Source: Dromiciops gliroides (taxonomy: Eukaryota; Chordata; Mammalia; Microbiotheria; Microbiotheriidae). Taken from it: a stretch of DNA of 64,000 nucleotides. Every line of letters starts with the position of its first letter. Position 1 is the first letter of the stretch. Under the pieces are notes generated by a model. It made no database searches, was not told where the DNA came from, and saw nothing but the letters and a program-made list of their open reading frames with translations. Positions 1 through 9,710 of this stretch are shown here, in pieces. The DNA lies in the NCBI RefSeq assembly GCF_019393635.1, contig NC_057865.1, forward strand, positions 296,375,385-296,439,384, written 5' to 3'. Position numbers and translations under genes: made by a program.

Positions 1-353
1 GGTGTCCTTGGATAAGTCCCCTCTCTGGGCTTCTGTTTATCTGTAAAAAGCAGGGTCGGCCACATGGTCTCAAAGGCCCCTCCCAGCTTAAGATCCAGGA
101 TCCCACGGCCAATCCAAGTGCTGGGTCCTAGCTGACTGACCTGGTCACTGTCCCCCCAAGCCAGAGCACATGCATCCTGTAAGAAGGCATTGGATGGAAA
201 CAAGTGTGGGTGTGTGCATGGGTGGGTGGGTGGGTGGGTGGGGGTGTTAGGGAGAAGCCCTTTACTGGGTGAGCCCGAGCAGCCTCCGTCTCCCGCTGGT
301 GCCTGCAGCCCAGGGCCAGGTGCTGAGCCTCTCTGGCCACCTTCTGTTTCCAG
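1..353 (+). other. PLXNB2: PLXNB2 intron (3' part)
   Basis: The window opens inside an intron. No coding similarity is seen before the acceptor CAG at 351-353. A short TGGG-rich run lies at about 217-245. The first bases resemble a worn MIR-type SINE. The preceding exon lies outside the window. Confidence 0.7.
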
Positions 354-1353
354 GTCAGAGACCGTGGTAGAGAGAATGCTGTCCAACTGGATGTCCATCT
401 GTCTATACCAGTATCTCAAGGTGAGACTGACTGGGTCCCCTCCATCTTGAGGGGCGGCAGGACCTCCGGGGATTCTGAAGCCCCTCCCATCCTGCAGCCA
501 CTGGGGTGGGGCTTCCATCTCCAGGGCTCCCCGGGAACCCACAGAGGCATGAGCTGGTGGGGACGGGCGACAAAAAACACAACTTGGCTAAGTGTCGGTG
601 ACTACACAGCCTGGCCCCCTCGAGAGCCCAGGCTGACCTAGCATCCTCCTCCAGGACACCGCCGGGGAACCGCTTTACAAGCTCTTCAAGGCCATTAAAC
701 ACCAAGTGGAGAAGGGCCCCGTGGACGCCGTGCAGAGGAAGGCCAAGTACACGCTGAATGACACGGGGCTGCTGGGGGATGATGTTGAGTACATGCCTCT
801 GGTGAGTCCACCCCCACGCCACAGCCCCTGCCCCCCTGCTCCTCTCCTGGCTGCTCTCTGTCCCCTCCCCCTCTCCCCATCACTTACTCCCTGGGTGGCC
901 TTAACCTTGACAAATCCCTTCTGTTCTCTGGGCCTAGTTATAAAGTGAGGGGCCGAGACAGCCCGGCTCTAGATCTGTGATGGGCGACTGCCCCGATCAC
1001 TCACAGCCGCCCCTGCCCTTGTGGTACAATCTCCTCATGGCCTCCCTGTGTCCCTCCTGACAGCATCTCCCCCGTCCTCTGACTCTTCCTGCCTGTCCCA
1101 CAGGCCCCTGCTTCCACTGAAGTCCTCCCCTCCTCCCACCACAGGTTCTCTCCTTCCTTCATGCCACCCCACCCCACCCCATGGCTTCCCCATCCTAAAC
1201 CAGCATCCTCTGCAGAGAGCCCTGCTCCCATCTTCCTCTCCAGCCTCAGAATTGGGGGTCAGGGTGGGCAGGGAGAACTCAGACTGCTCCAGTGGGGGAG
1301 GCGGTAGAAGGTGCTTGGGTTCAGGCTATGAAGGACCTCAAAGGGGAATGATG

Positions 1354-1408
<55 letters not shown>

Positions 1409-4400
1409 ATGCAAACCTATGTGAGTCCATGTGTCTAAGTGTAGGTGACACATGCCAAGTGCTATGAGGGCTGTACACATATGTGTGTGTGTGTGCGCAT
1501 GCGCGTGCACACATGTAACCCAGGTGGGCTCAGCCGTGCCTGCTTAGCCGTGGTGGATGTTCTGCCGAATTTGCTGTTTTGGCTCCATCCATCCGTCATC
1601 CCGGGCTCTCCGCAGCTGCTCCCCTCCTGCCTGCCTTCTTGGGTGGGCCCTGAAGGACCCTAGTTCATGAATTCTCCTCGTTCACAAGCAGGGCGGGGGT
1701 TCCCAGCACCCAAGGGCCTGCGGCACAATTCCAGCTAAGCTTCAAGCAGCTTCTTTCTGAATCGTCCCTTTGCTTATGTGGCTGTTTCCAAGGCCTTGGG
1801 CCTCACAGAAGCTGAAGCCTGTGAAATGCACAGCCGCCCTTGCAGTTCTTCCTAATTAAAGCCACGCCGGGAGCAGTAGGCTCCATGAGCCCTGTCTGTG
1901 GACGTGGCAGGAGGGACGAGACGTGGGCCTGATTTTTTTTCTGGACCTGGAGCCCTCACTAATGGAGTTTGGGCTGAGACCAGAGAATCCAAGGCTTCTC
2001 TGCCCGAGGGATTCAGTGAGAGGGGTGGGATAGCGCCAGAGGGTGAGCAGGACCCATGGGGACATGCCACGCTGCCTCAGAGGGCCTCTGGCCAGAGAGG
2101 AAGGGGGGAGGAAGGGGGCAAGACAGGGCTTGGGAACTGACCATGCTGGAAGGGATGGCAGAGCCTGATGACCTTCTGACCAAGGCAACCCCTCTCCCCA
2201 CAGACCGTGAATGTTATCGTTCAAGAGGAAGGCGTTGACGCCATCCCTGTCAAAGTCCTCAACTGTGACACCATCACTCAAGTCAAGGAGAAGATCATCG
2301 ACCAAGTGTACCGTACGCTGCCCTGCTCGAGGTGGCCCAAGGCCGAGAGTGTCGTCCTAGGTACGTGCCGCCACAGGCACGGGCTGCCAAGGCAGGCCCT
2401 GGACCAAGGCCTCCTGAGCAGAGAGGGGGGAGGACTTTCTGGGTGATCTGATTCTGGGGGAAGAGTGCTTTGGGGGCAGATGGAGAAGCAGCCCCCGTGG
2501 AGGAAAGAAGCAGAGATAGCTGAGTCACAGAAGCCGAGGGAGGCCAGACTGGCCCACAGGAGGGGAGGAGGCAGACAGATGGGCAGAGCTGGGCCAGGGG
2601 GAGGAGGAGGGCTCCAGAGGCCACAGATTGGGTAGGTGGGAGATCACTGGTGGCCCTGGAATGGCAACCCACAATTGCAGGGAATAAAGTGAGAGAAATA
2701 AAGGCAATAAGGGTCAAGACTGTCCAGACTGGGCGACGGGAGTCTCGGGGCCACAGCAGGGGTGGGAGAGGCAAGAGAATGACACTGAGGGGACAAGCTG
2801 CTGGCCTTGGAGGGCTCAGAAGCCCCAGTGCCAGAGGCTGGAGGAAAGAGGAGAAGGCTTGGCCCATCAGCAATGGGGTCTGGGATAAAGGATCAAGAGG
2901 AAGTCATGAAAGGGTGGTCTTGCTTCATCGAGAACAGCACATGAGGAGGAGGGTGGGCCTGGGTTTGGAAGGGCTGAGCAGGGGGGGACGGTAGGGGCGG
3001 GCGGCAGAGGTGAGGGATCAGGGAGCAGAAGGTAGCCTGAGTCACAAGGGGGAGGCGAGTGCGAAGAGAGCGGGCGGAGGGCCCAGTGAGAGAGGGATGT
3101 TGTGAGCCACGAGCAGACTCTCCTAGTCCTGGGCCATGGAGGTGACAGGCAGATAATACAACCATCCCATTGTGTGACTGGCATGAAGGCACAGTGCAGC
3201 TCAGGGGAGGCAAGGAGGTTAGTGACCTGGGAGGCTGCCAGGCCCTGCCCTCAGGAAGCCGAGCCTGACATAGAATAGACCTTGGAAGGGAGGTACAGAC
3301 CCAGTGCTGCGGGGGACAAAGGGGCATGACTGGATCAGGAAGGATTTCTAGGGGGAGGTGGCCCTGACCTGGGAGCCTCACTGGTGGGGGTGGGCAGGGA
3401 AAGGTGGCCCATTCTGGGGGGGTTTCCTCTGTAGTTCCTGGCAGGGCTGGTCTCAGCCCTCCAGTGGTGATCCCTGCTGTAGGCCAGACCAGTCTCCTTT
3501 GGTATAAGCCTGTAAAGGGCCTAGCGCTCCTCAGTCTGCCCTCACCCCCAAGCACAACCACTAAGTCTGACTGGTCTCCCAGAGCCTGAGGTGGCTGCTG
3601 GGAGCCTGGGGGGGGGGGAGAGGTGCACCTACTGTGTGCCACCAGACTGAGCACGTATGATGGGCACGGGGCTTGTGGGAGCCCTGTGGGGTCCGGCGTT
3701 CACGTGGCCTGAACATGGCCAGGGAGCAGGATGAGCCTCGTTCTAAGAGGAGAACCCTGAATGAGGCTCACTTGTGGAACAGGCTGCCTCAGCAGGTAGT
3801 GAGCAGCCCATCACTGGGGGCTTCAAACCTGCACTGGCCAACCACTTGCCCGGGTGGTTGTAAAGATGATTCCTAGGGGGGCAGCTAGATGGCGCAGTGG
3901 TTAAAGCACCGGCCCTGGATTCAGGAATACCTGAGTTCAAATCCAGCCTCAGACACTAGCTGTGTGACCCTGGGCAAGTCACTTAACCCCCTATTGCCTG
4001 CAAAAAAGAAAAAAAAAAGTAAAAAAGGGGCAGCTAGGTGGCGCAGTGGATAGAGCACCGGCCCTGGAGTCAGGAGGACCTGAGTTCAAATTCGGCCTCA
4101 GACACTTAACACTTACTAGCTGTGTGACCTTGGGCAAGTCACTTAACCCCAATTGCCTCACTAAAAAAAAAAAAAAAAGTAAAGATGATTCCTGATCAGG
4201 CACAGGTTAGACGGGAAGTCTCTGAAATCACTAAATTGAAGGATTCCTGTGTCAAATCTGGCATCTATAAAATGGGTCACCCGAGCCCTGTGGCACATGA
4301 TGGCGCCTCTGAGCACTGTGTGACATGCTCTGGCACACGTGTGAACTTAACTGTCCCCCCACAGAGTGGCGTCCCGGATCCACAGCCCAAATCCTGTCTG

Positions 4401-7400
4401 ACTTGGACCTCACCTCACAGCGGGATGGTCGCTGGAAACGGATCAATACACTCATGCATTACAACGTAAGCGTGGCCACAGCCTGGCCCCCTCCCTCGGC
4501 CTTGGCCCCCAAGACCTGGGCCCCTCCCTCTCACAGCCATGCACAATGACCCGGCTCCTCAGCTGGGCCCAGGAAGCCCCCAGTTCTTCCAGCAGTGCCA
4601 GGGAGGCCCCAGGGGTTGAGCGTCGGGGTGTGAGCACAAGAGGGGCCCCAGAGCTACATGACCCTTATGTCTTCCCAGGTCCGGGACGGGGCCACCCTTA
4701 TCCTTTCTAAGATGGGGATCTCCCAGCAGCCTGAGGACAGCCAGCAGGACCTGCCTGGAGAGCGTGAGTCTTCCCTCTTCTCCCCTCCCCCTTCCTCTTT
4801 CCTCCCTCAGACTCTGTGTCTGGGTCACCATGGACAGGTCACTCACTTCCCTCCAAAGCCCTTGAGGTTAGAAGAGTTCTAAGATTTCAGGCTTCTGGTG
4901 CCACATGGAGACCACGCTCTGCGGCCCCTACTCCAAACCCTGAGCGATGCGCCCATGGCTTTTGCGGGGCAGGGCACAGAGTTCTTCCCTGGGTCTGGGG
5001 GTCACTAAGGCCCAGCCCAGGACAACCTCTCCCCCACTCCAGGCCATGCCCTCCTGGAGGAAGAGAATAGAGTGTGGCACCTGGTGAGGCCCACAGAGGA
5101 GGTGGAAGAAGGGAAATCCAAGAGAGGCAGCATGAAGGAGAAGGAGAGGACCAAGGCCATCACAGAGATCTACCTGACCCGCCTGCTGTCTGTGAAGGTG
5201 CGTGTGGAGACCAGACCTGTCCAGACACACTCACCTTGGGGCGGTGCTGGGGAGGGGGGTGCAGCAGGCCCCAGTCCTGCCGGCGGCTTCTGACCAGCGC
5301 GGCCTCTGACTCTGCACTTCCCTCCTGTCCCCGCAGGGTACGCTGCAGCAGTTTGTGGATAACTTCTTCCACAGCGTCCTGACCCCCAGCCCCACCGTCC
5401 CACCAGCCGTCAAATACTTCTTTGACTTCCTGGATGAGCAGGCCGAGAAACATGAAATCAAGGATGAGGACACGATTCACATCTGGAAAACCAACAGGTG
5501 AGGAAAGCCGCCACAGAGCCTGGCCGGGGACTCTACCCATTTTGGTGCTCTGGCGGAGTCCATGGTGGCCCTAGGCTCTGCTCTGGCCCCCTTCCTCTGA
5601 CAGCCACTCCTGCCCCCTTGAATATGCCCCCGTTGCCTTGCCATTTGTCCTCCCTCGGTTTACCCTCTGTGGTCTCCCCCTATGTCTGCCTCTCTGTGGC
5701 TTCCCCTCAGTTTACCACTCCGATTCTGGGTGAACATCCTGAAGAATCCTCACTTCATCTTTGACGTCCACGTCCCTGAAGTCGTCGACTCCTCCTTGTC
5801 CGTCATTGCCCAGACTTTCATGGATGCCTGCACTCGGACAGAGCACAAACTGAGCCGGGTGAGTGGGCCCACCCGGGCTCCCCAAACACCTGTGTTTCTC
5901 AGCCCCTGGTTTCTTGTCCTCCGCTCGAGCTGGGAGCTAGGAAGCGGATGGCCTCTGAGGGAAGGGAGCCCCTCTTAGGCTGGGGCTTTGCATCCGTCTG
6001 AGACAGGCGGGGGAGCCTTCCCTGCTTTGTTCTTCCTCCTCGTTGTCTAGCTGGAGGGTCACACCCAGCCCCTCAGACCCCCAGGGTGGGGACAAGGATG
6101 CACAGGCCAGAGAGGCTGTTGAGTCCAGTCTCCTCATTTTACAGACGAGGAAGACTTAAGAATCAGAGAGGGTGAATGGTCACACAGCAACATGGGGACA
6201 GAGCCCAGGCTAGAACTCAGCTGCTCTACCAGGAGCCCCCCATCCTCCTGGGCAGGGTTTGGCTGCTGTTCTGGGTGGCATCAATAGCTCCTAGGAGTTC
6301 TAGGAAGGTGACAGAAGCCAGGTCCCCGTGCCCAGTCTCCAGGGGCAGAGCCAGCCCCCTCCCTCACCCACCCACCTCCCCTGCTCACCCCCAGGACAAC
6401 CTTCACCTTCTCCCGGGCCATCCCCTGGGTGTGAGCTTGGATCTTGCTTCGAGTCCCTTCCCCTCTCCCGGTCTCACTTCCTTCATTTGTCAGATGGGTA
6501 CAATGGGCATGATAAGCCGCTGGCTTCCTCCTTCCAAGGCTGCTGCCAGGAAGGCCCCTTGGGTAGTTAGCGACGTCTGCCTTTGGGGTCACTGGCATCT
6601 CTCTTCTCCCCCAGGACTCTCCCAGTAACAAACTGCTCTACGCCAAAGAGATTTCCACTTACAAGAAGATGGTGGAGGAGTGAGTATGGCTCCTGTCCTG
6701 CTCCCCCCCCCACACACCCCATCCCGCCCCTTCTTTATCTATGGCCTCAAGCCTGTGGCAGAGGGGGACTTCTTCCTCCCAGAGTCCTCTCTGGTTGGGC
6801 CGGTTCAGCCCCGATCCCCTAGCCAACACCAGCCCAGCAGGCTTCTTCTGGGCTGGGTTTCACAGGGTCTGGCAGCACTGGGCTCTGTCCCCATCTCCCC
6901 TGTGACCTCTCCCTGAGCCTCTGGTGGGGAAGGCCGGCCATCAGAAGCCCTCCTCATCCATCCATTTGTCTGTTTGTCCCTCCAGTTACTACAGAGGGAT
7001 TCGACAGATGGTGCAAGTGAGCGACCAGGACATGAACACCCACTTAGCCGAGATTTCCCGGGTAAGATGGGAGGAGGGAGGGGCAGCCTTTTCTCTCTCT
7101 CTTCTCCCTCTCCCATCTCAATGAATGGGGCCGGTCCCCACCCAGACTCCCCCGCCCTTTCTCCAATGAGTCACCTGCCATAACTGGGGGGAGAAGGGGG
7201 GCTGCTTCATTGTGGGGCTGAAGCTGGGCCAAGGCTCAATGGGTTGGGAATGCAAAGTTATGCTAATGAGGCGTGGGGGGTATGGAAATGAGGAGAGGGG
7301 AGGGAAGACAGAAAATGGGTGAGGGCTTCAGTCTTGTGGCAGCAGCTGCGGGGATGGCTTTAGAATGGAGCAGGGGATGCCTGGATGGAAGTGGGATTGT

Positions 7401-8224
7401 GTGTGTGCATGCACACGTGTGTAACTGTGCTGCTATATAATTGTGTGACTATTTGTAACTGCGTGATTTGCAGTGTGGGTCTATTTGAGAGCCTGTTCCT
7501 GTGTACGTGACTTGTGTGTGTGCACCCTTATGTGTGCTGAAGACCCAGTTCTACCTCCCTTCCCAGCAGGGGACACCCATTAGCAGACTCTTAAACTATG
7601 TTTCTGTTTACACCTCCATTCCCCAAGCTAATTGCTCACCTAGGTAAAAGGCTCTCCACCAACCACACAGATACCAGGCCAGGAAGCACACAGGCCAGTC
7701 TCGTTGGAGACAGTTGCTTAAAAGCTGGGGGGTTTGGTTTGTGACTATATGGTTGGGGCTGCCCACCTGTCTGGGAGTGTGTCTGTGTCAGGCAGGGCAG
7801 GCAGCAGAAGCATGGAAGCCTCGGGCCCTGCCTTCTCTCTGTGACCACTCCCCCCACCCCTTTCTCCTGCCTGGTGGTCACTAAGTTATTCATCTCCCCC
7901 ACAGGCACACACAGACTCTCTGAACACCCTTGTGGCCTTGCATCAGCTGTACCAGTATACACAGAAATACTATGATGAGGTAGGTGGTGGGTGGGGAGCA
8001 GTGGGGAGCAGGGGGGCTTGGAGGCTGGAGGTGGGGGACAGGGCCTGTGGCTGCCCCTGGACCCATGACTGGGGGCTCTGGGGAGTTTCCCAGCAGCCCC
8101 CCTGTCCACCTCTCCTCAGATCATCAATGCCCTGGAGGAGGACCCTGCAGCCCAAAAGATGCAGCTGGCCTTCCGCCTGCAGCAGATTGCAGCAGCCCTA
8201 GAGAACAAGGTCACGGATCTTTGA
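354..8224 (+). CDS. PLXNB2: Plexin-B2, C-terminal 446 residues (last 12 coding exons)
   Basis: Plexin-B2 is a single-pass semaphorin receptor. Its cytoplasmic part is a GTPase-activating domain for Rap-type GTPases, split by a Rho-binding domain. Exons read from splice sites and protein similarity: 354-420, 655-801, 2204-2360, 4365-4465, 4679-4763, 5043-5197, 5337-5497, 5711-5858, 6615-6679, 6986-7061, 7905-7979, 8120-8224 (stop TGA 8222-8224). All junctions are GT-AG and every phase joins cleanly. The peptide begins [18 protein letters not shown], passes through the Rho-binding domain, then [19 protein letters not shown] and ends VTDL. From memory it is near identical to human PLXNB2; B1 and B3 differ more, for example in the Rho-binding domain. 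The arginine of LPLRFW lies 151 residues from the end, matching R1984 of plexin-B1, a catalytic arginine. The VTDL end is the class I PDZ ligand that recruits PDZ-RhoGEF and LARG. The sema, PSI, IPT and membrane parts lie left of the window. Confidence 0.97.
1355..1405. repeat. (TG)n microsatellite
   Basis: An uninterrupted TG dinucleotide run of 51 nt in a PLXNB2 intron. It is likely to be polymorphic in length. Confidence 0.97.
1472..1517. repeat. 46-nt alternating purine-pyrimidine tract
   Basis: Every base from 1472 to 1517 alternates pyrimidine and purine. The tract includes a TG run followed by GCGCATGCGCG. Such sequence is the classical substrate for left-handed Z-DNA. It lies 66 nt after the longer TG repeat. 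Confidence 0.9.
3875..4026 (+). mobile_element. Marsupial tRNA-like SINE (outer copy)
   Basis: A full SINE from GGGGGGCAGCTAGATGGC to a poly-A tail. The 15-bp direct repeat GTAAAGATGATTCCT stands at 3860-3874 and again at 4179-4193, beyond the second SINE. This copy therefore landed first, in the L3/CR1 tail. Confidence 0.93.
4027..4178 (+). mobile_element. Marsupial tRNA-like SINE (inner copy, in tail of the first)
   Basis: A full SINE with a 16-A tail, inserted in the A-rich tail of the 3875-4026 copy. AAAAAAGTAAA-like sequence lies on both sides, consistent with a target duplication inside that tail. Confidence 0.9.
6110..6225 (-). mobile_element. MIR-type SINE fragment
   Basis: The stretch with CTCATTTTACAGACGAGGAA, then GGTCACACAGCAA, reads as an antisense MIR core. 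It lies in the PLXNB2 intron 5859-6614. Intron sequence around it is otherwise unassigned. Confidence 0.65.
7062..7904 (+). other. PLXNB2: PLXNB2 intron with octamer-like motifs
   Basis: An 843-nt intron free of young SINEs. Around 7249-7268 it holds ATGCAAAG and ATGCTAATGAG, which resemble POU octamer sites; whether they act is unknown. A TG-rich stretch lies at about 7400-7540. Confidence 0.6.
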
Positions 8225-9710
8225 CGGGTCACCCCTCCCGGCTCAGCCAGTGACTCTCCTCTTTCCTCAAGTGAGGGCTCGCGTCCCATTTTCAAATGTA
8301 CAATTCCACAAGAAAGAGAAACCGCGGCTTTCTGGCTCCTCAAAGTGAGACGTTCAAAGGATTTGTAAACTTCATGCTGATGGAGCTGGCGAGCGTGCGA
8401 GTATGAGAAGTAGACCTCTCTCTCTTAGAAATGTAGACGTCGTCTTCGTAGCTGAAGAAGCAGGGCCAGGGCTGGGCAGCTGTGAGAGGGCCCTGGGGCC
8501 CTCCCCCCCCAGGACTCCCTCCATGAGGAGGCCAGCCCCAGCCCAAGATGGCCTTGGGCAGCTGCACCGTGCCCACCACCTGCCCAACCACCAGGGAGGG
8601 GCGAAGCCCAAGTCTTCAGGTGCCACGCAGATCTCCCGGCCCAGGGGATCCCGCTTCTGCCTGGTGGCATCAACAGGATGAGCTTTGGGCAACTGGGGGC
8701 CACTGGACTCCAGGCTGCCAAGAAGACACCAGCTCTGCCCACCCCAGCCACACACAGGCCACAGCGTTGGGGGTATTTCCTAAGTGATTTGTAAATGTGC
8801 CTTATTGATCCCTGATGCTCGTGACTTGGGACTGAACCAGTAACCAATGGTACTTGGTATGCGTGGCTGGCCATCTTGACCTTCTGTGGCGTCTTGGGGT
8901 ACCGAAGCCAGCCCTCTGTGCCAGCTCTAAGCAGTCTGAGGGTTCCCCTGCCCATCCCTATCACCCTGCTGCCATCCATTGGCATCTCAAGTCTTTTCTG
9001 TATCTTTACCAGGAGGTGAGACAAAATTCGGTACGATTTTTTCCCAGTGCCAGGGATGGAGCACCCTAGCGCCCCCCCACCCCACCCCCTGTACCCATTC
9101 CCACCCCGTCCAGGCCCCTTCCGGGCTCCTGGGCAGGTGTGGTGGAGGGCCCATCCCAGAGCAGCTGGTATGAATCACCTTCCCCAGCAGGCCACGTGGA
9201 CTATACCCAACTGCATGGGGCGTCAAACGTCACATTGTGTGTTGGCCACATGAGGCTGCATGGAAGGATGGACACATGGGACTTGTTGTCGTGTCTAGTG
9301 TTGAACACGTGAGGTTTTGTCAAATGTGGAATGTCCATGTCACGAGTCAGACATCAGATGTCACGTCAGTGGAGCCTTGAATGTCAGGACTGTGTGAAAG
9401 CACATAGAATAATACCTAGTGTCCAAGCCCCTGCGAGGAGGGGAGCAGCCCCTTGAACAGCTATGCTGAGCACATCTGGCCTTGTCTGGTGGATGAGGCC
9501 ATACAGCACCACGCTGCAGGACGCTGGCCACGGCTATCCACGTGGCCTCTCCTGCTGTGGTCCTTGCTGTGTGTGGCCCTGGAGCCTGGGAGGCTGGGAG
9601 CCTGGGCTGCAGAGGGAAGAGACAGACTGGGGGGAGTCTCTTCTCCTCCCCTCCCCAACCCCAACCCCCTCCCCTGTGTAAATCTTGTTAATTGTAAGCC
9701 AAATACAATG
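8225..9710 (+). other. PLXNB2: PLXNB2 3' UTR and likely poly-A signal
   Basis: No AATAAA or ATTAAA occurs between the stop codon and 9.7 kb. The variant hexamer AATACA at 9702-9707, followed by TGTGTTCTTTTT, is the best poly-A candidate. That gives a 3' UTR of about 1.5 kb, free of SINEs. The end is an inference from hexamer and GU-rich context. Confidence 0.6.

Larger units (their letters stand above)
802..2203 (+). other. PLXNB2: PLXNB2 intron with TG tract
   Basis: Non-coding sequence between exons 655-801 and 2204-2360. It contains a TG microsatellite and a separate alternating purine-pyrimidine run (both listed separately). No SINE of the young family is present. The rest is GC-rich unique sequence with no recognised feature. 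Confidence 0.85.
3640..4260 (+). mobile_element. L3/CR1 LINE 3' end, split by SINEs
   Basis: The text around 3770-3850 (a 'TGGAACAGGCTGCCTCAG ... CATCACTGGGGGCTTCAA' pattern) is the typical L3/CR1 tail. It resumes after the SINE pair at 4194 with GATCAGGCACAGGTTAGA. It is old and heavily diverged, with no reading frame left. Confidence 0.75.
2361..4364 (+). other. PLXNB2: PLXNB2 intron with old L3/CR1 and SINE pair
   Basis: A 2.0-kb intron inside the Rho-binding domain. The first 1.2 kb is purine-rich sequence without a clear assignment; some of it resembles the worn mammal-wide repeat seen elsewhere in the window. From about 3640 it is an L3/CR1 3' end, split at 3874 by two SINEs. Confidence 0.75.
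2204..4763 (+). other. PLXNB2: PLXNB2 Rho-binding domain exons (3 exons)
   Basis: Exons 2204-2360, 4365-4465 and 4679-4763 encode the ubiquitin-like Rho-binding domain inserted in the GAP domain. Recognisable stretches are [35 protein letters not shown], and [17 protein letters not shown]. In the plexin family this domain binds Rac1 and Rnd GTPases at the inner face of the plasma membrane. The domain is cut by two introns, one of 2.0 kb carrying a nested SINE pair and one of 213 nt. Confidence 0.9.

Noticed and set aside
1259-1510. Thr-His repeat frame
   Set aside because: Translation of the TG/CA microsatellite.
2893-3654. 253-codon open frame on the - strand
   Set aside because: Proline- and serine-rich low-complexity product lying in a PLXNB2 intron, antisense to purine-rich repeats.
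3875-4178. tRNA gene in the GGGGCAGCTAGGTGGC repeats
   Set aside because: The heads are tRNA-like, but they belong to a high-copy SINE with target duplications and poly-A tails; no intact tRNA fold was seen.
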